NCBI GenBank assembly: GCA_903862715.1
Contig: CAIOYY010000063.1
Location: 48,218 to 112,217, forward strand
Reading direction: 5' to 3'
Source: an uncultured Alphaproteobacteria bacterium
GTDB lineage: Bacteria; Pseudomonadota; Alphaproteobacteria; Micropepsales; Micropepsaceae
Length of the DNA: 64,000 bases
Made by a program: the position numbers and the translations under genes. Shown piece after piece: positions 62,839-64,000 of this stretch; positions within the stretch are counted from its first letter, which is position 1; every line of letters starts with the position of its first letter. Under the pieces are notes generated by a model. It was not told the DNA's origin. It did no database searches and worked only from the letters and a program-made list of their open reading frames with translations.

Positions 62839-63939
62839 CTAATTCCAGGGCTCTATGGTCACATGGATGGCGCGCTCTTTCAGCTCACCGCCCACCAGTC
62901 TTAAGGCATGGTCGACATCTTTGAGGCCGAACACATGCGTCGAAATCAATCCCAGCGGAAACTTTCCCGCCTTCATCGTGCGTAACGCCAGTTCCACCGC
63001 GTGATAGGAATGGCCGCGCGTCCCGCGCAAATTCACCTGATATTGGATGACGCGGTCCAGGTTCAACGGAACCGGGGCTTTCTTATACGCCGTGCATAAC
63101 ATGGTGCCGCGTTTTTTCACCAGCATCAGTCCCGCATTTATTATCTCGGGACCGCCCCCGGAAACCTCCAGCACGAGGTCGGCCATGCGGCCATCGGTCA
63201 GCTTCCTTATCTCTTCGCGCGGATCGCCCTCGTCGAGCAGCAGCGCGTGGGTTGCGCCGAGCTTTTTCGCAATTTCAAAGCGTTCCTTGTGCCGCGACAG
63301 ACCCGCGATCACGACATGCTCCGCGCCCGAGGCCGCCGCAGCGACGACGCAGCCAAAGCCCTGCTGGCCCGGGCCTATGATGACGACCGTTTTTCCCGGT
63401 CCCGTCTTGCCGTCCAGATAGGTCCACTGGAAACCATTGCCGATGGGCAGTGCCATGGCTGCGATATGGGGCGCGACGCCTTCGGGAACGCGATGCAGAA
63501 TGGTGCGCGGGTGCAGATACAGATATTGGCTTTGCCCGCCATAAAGCGCGGGCGAGACGGTCAGCGGCGTCGAGCCGTAGCGGATCGAGCCCGCCATCTG
63601 CGCGTCGGTCTCGAAACAGGAGCGGTACTCCCCGGTGCGGCAGAAATCGCAATGGCCGCAGGCGAGATATTCTTCCAGCGCCACATAGTCGCCTTCCGTT
63701 ACGCCCCAGCGCGCGCGCGCCGCGTCGCCGAGTTTTTCGACCACGCCCACAATCTCGTGACCGAGAATGCTGGGCGCAAATTTCGGGTTGCCGTATTTGC
63801 CGACATCGCTGCCGCAAACTCCATTGGCCAGCACGCGCAGGAGTCCGCCATCGGGCGGCAGATCCGGAATCGGAATCTCGCGCAGCTCTGTCGTTTTCGG
63901 CGCCGTCATTACGGCGGCAAGCGAGGTCGTCCGGCTCAT
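62839..63939 (-). CDS. Zinc-dependent medium-chain alcohol dehydrogenase
   Basis: A 366-residue MDR oxidoreductase, cytoplasmic. The catalytic zinc ligands are in GVCGSDVGKYG and GHEIVGVVEKLG; the structural zinc cysteines are in CGHCDFCRTGEYRSC. The NAD loop is VVIIGPGQQGFGC. The ATG at 63939 has GGAG 7 nt upstream; another ATG 13 codons earlier is possible. It heads the minus-strand operon with the three Rieske genes and may dehydrogenate a cis-diol or aryl alcohol. Its promoter is at or beyond the window edge. Confidence 0.9.
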   Translation of the reverse strand: MSRTTSLAAVMTAPKTTELREIPIPDLPPDGGLLRVLANGVCGSDVGKYGNPKFAPSILGHEIVGVVEKLGDAARARWGVTEGDYVALEEYLACGHCDFCRTGEYRSCFETDAQMAGSIRYGSTPLTVSPALYGGQSQYLYLHPRTILHRVPEGVAPHIAAMALPIGNGFQWTYLDGKTGPGKTVVIIGPGQQGFGCVVAAAASGAEHVVIAGLSRHKERFEIAKKLGATHALLLDEGDPREEIRKLTDGRMADLVLEVSGGGPEIINAGLMLVKKRGTMLCTAYKKAPVPLNLDRVIQYQVNLRGTRGHSYHAVELALRTMKAGKFPLGLISTHVFGLKDVDHALRLVGGELKERAIHVTIEPWN

Positions 63940-64000
63940 CCGTCTACTCCGCGCGAGGCGTCGCTGGCGGTGGGGCATCGTGCCGCGAAAGGTCGAAAAA

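Noticed and set aside
1..64000. CRISPR array, prophage, insertion sequence, tRNA or rRNA genes
   Set aside because: No regularly spaced direct repeats, transposase or integrase motifs, cloverleaf-like sequences or rRNA segments were recognised on either strand.

Overview
The window is GC-rich (low 60s % by eye), densely coded DNA from an alphaproteobacterium. The gene families, the bioBFDA operon order and the interspersed palindromic intergenic repeats (TGTCATnCCCGGC-type and CCCCCTCC-type) fit that class, but the order cannot be fixed from this sequence alone. No rRNA, tRNA, CRISPR array, transposase, integrase or phage gene was seen. Most of the window is a chromosomal catabolic region for aromatic or heteroaromatic carboxylic acids, interleaved with core metabolism (gltBD, a 2-isopropylmalate synthase-like gene, biotin synthesis).

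Layout. 1-5 kb: the end of an MhpA-type flavoprotein hydroxylase coupled to a CitE-like lyase, a cupin, a DUF486 membrane protein, pyroglutamyl peptidase, and an Asp/Glu-racemase-fold protein without its catalytic cysteines. 5-11.3 kb: hyuA-hyuB, a 3-hydroxyisobutyrate-dehydrogenase-like gene, then (after a strong terminator hairpin) an SDR and a maleate-isomerase-like gene. 11.5-17.6 kb: gltB-gltD. 17.7-22.4 kb: an isopropylmalate/homocitrate synthase-like gene, an FAH-family hydrolase, a first UbiD decarboxylase and a DUF2721 protein. 22.4-24.1 kb: an ABC importer whose permease carries an in-frame amber codon. 24.2-26.4 kb: an isochorismatase-family amidase and an aromatic-acid MFS permease. 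26.5-33.7 kb: an apparent operon of enoyl-CoA hydratase, second UbiD, UbiX-like flavin prenyltransferase, carboxymuconolactone-decarboxylase-family protein and a three-subunit molybdenum hydroxylase.

33.9-38.6 kb (minus): bioB-bioF-bioD-bioA followed, with a 29-nt overlap, by a ferritin-like putative di-iron protein. 38.7-45.8 kb (plus): a NUDIX hydrolase, two Tat-exported TctC binding proteins, TctA, TctB, a bicupin and a pirin. 45.9-51 kb (minus): a paralogous bicupin, an SRAP-domain protein with an eroded active site, a periplasmic peroxiredoxin and a frameshifted PQQ dehydrogenase. 51.3-57.7 kb: a DHA2 MFS pump, succinate-semialdehyde dehydrogenase, a nickel permease behind a perfect NikR operator, an AsmA-family protein and a cytochrome b561. 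57.9-63.9 kb (minus): an alcohol dehydrogenase, three tandem Rieske oxygenase alpha-subunit paralogues and a 4,5-dihydroxyphthalate-decarboxylase-like protein.

How the parts could work together (inference): the MFS, TTT and ABC systems bring in carboxylated aromatics. Molybdenum hydroxylase, Rieske or flavin oxygenases hydroxylate the ring, and prFMN-dependent UbiD or Pht5-like enzymes remove carboxylates. Cupins, FAH and isomerase enzymes would process ring-cleavage products, and CitE, ECH and SSADH enzymes would feed central metabolism. No recognisable transcription-factor gene, acyl-CoA ligase or Rieske reductase is present, so the pathway must rely on genes elsewhere. The most novel leads are the biotin-operon ferritin-like gene, the UbiD/UbiX/Mo-hydroxylase operon, and the triplicated Rieske array.
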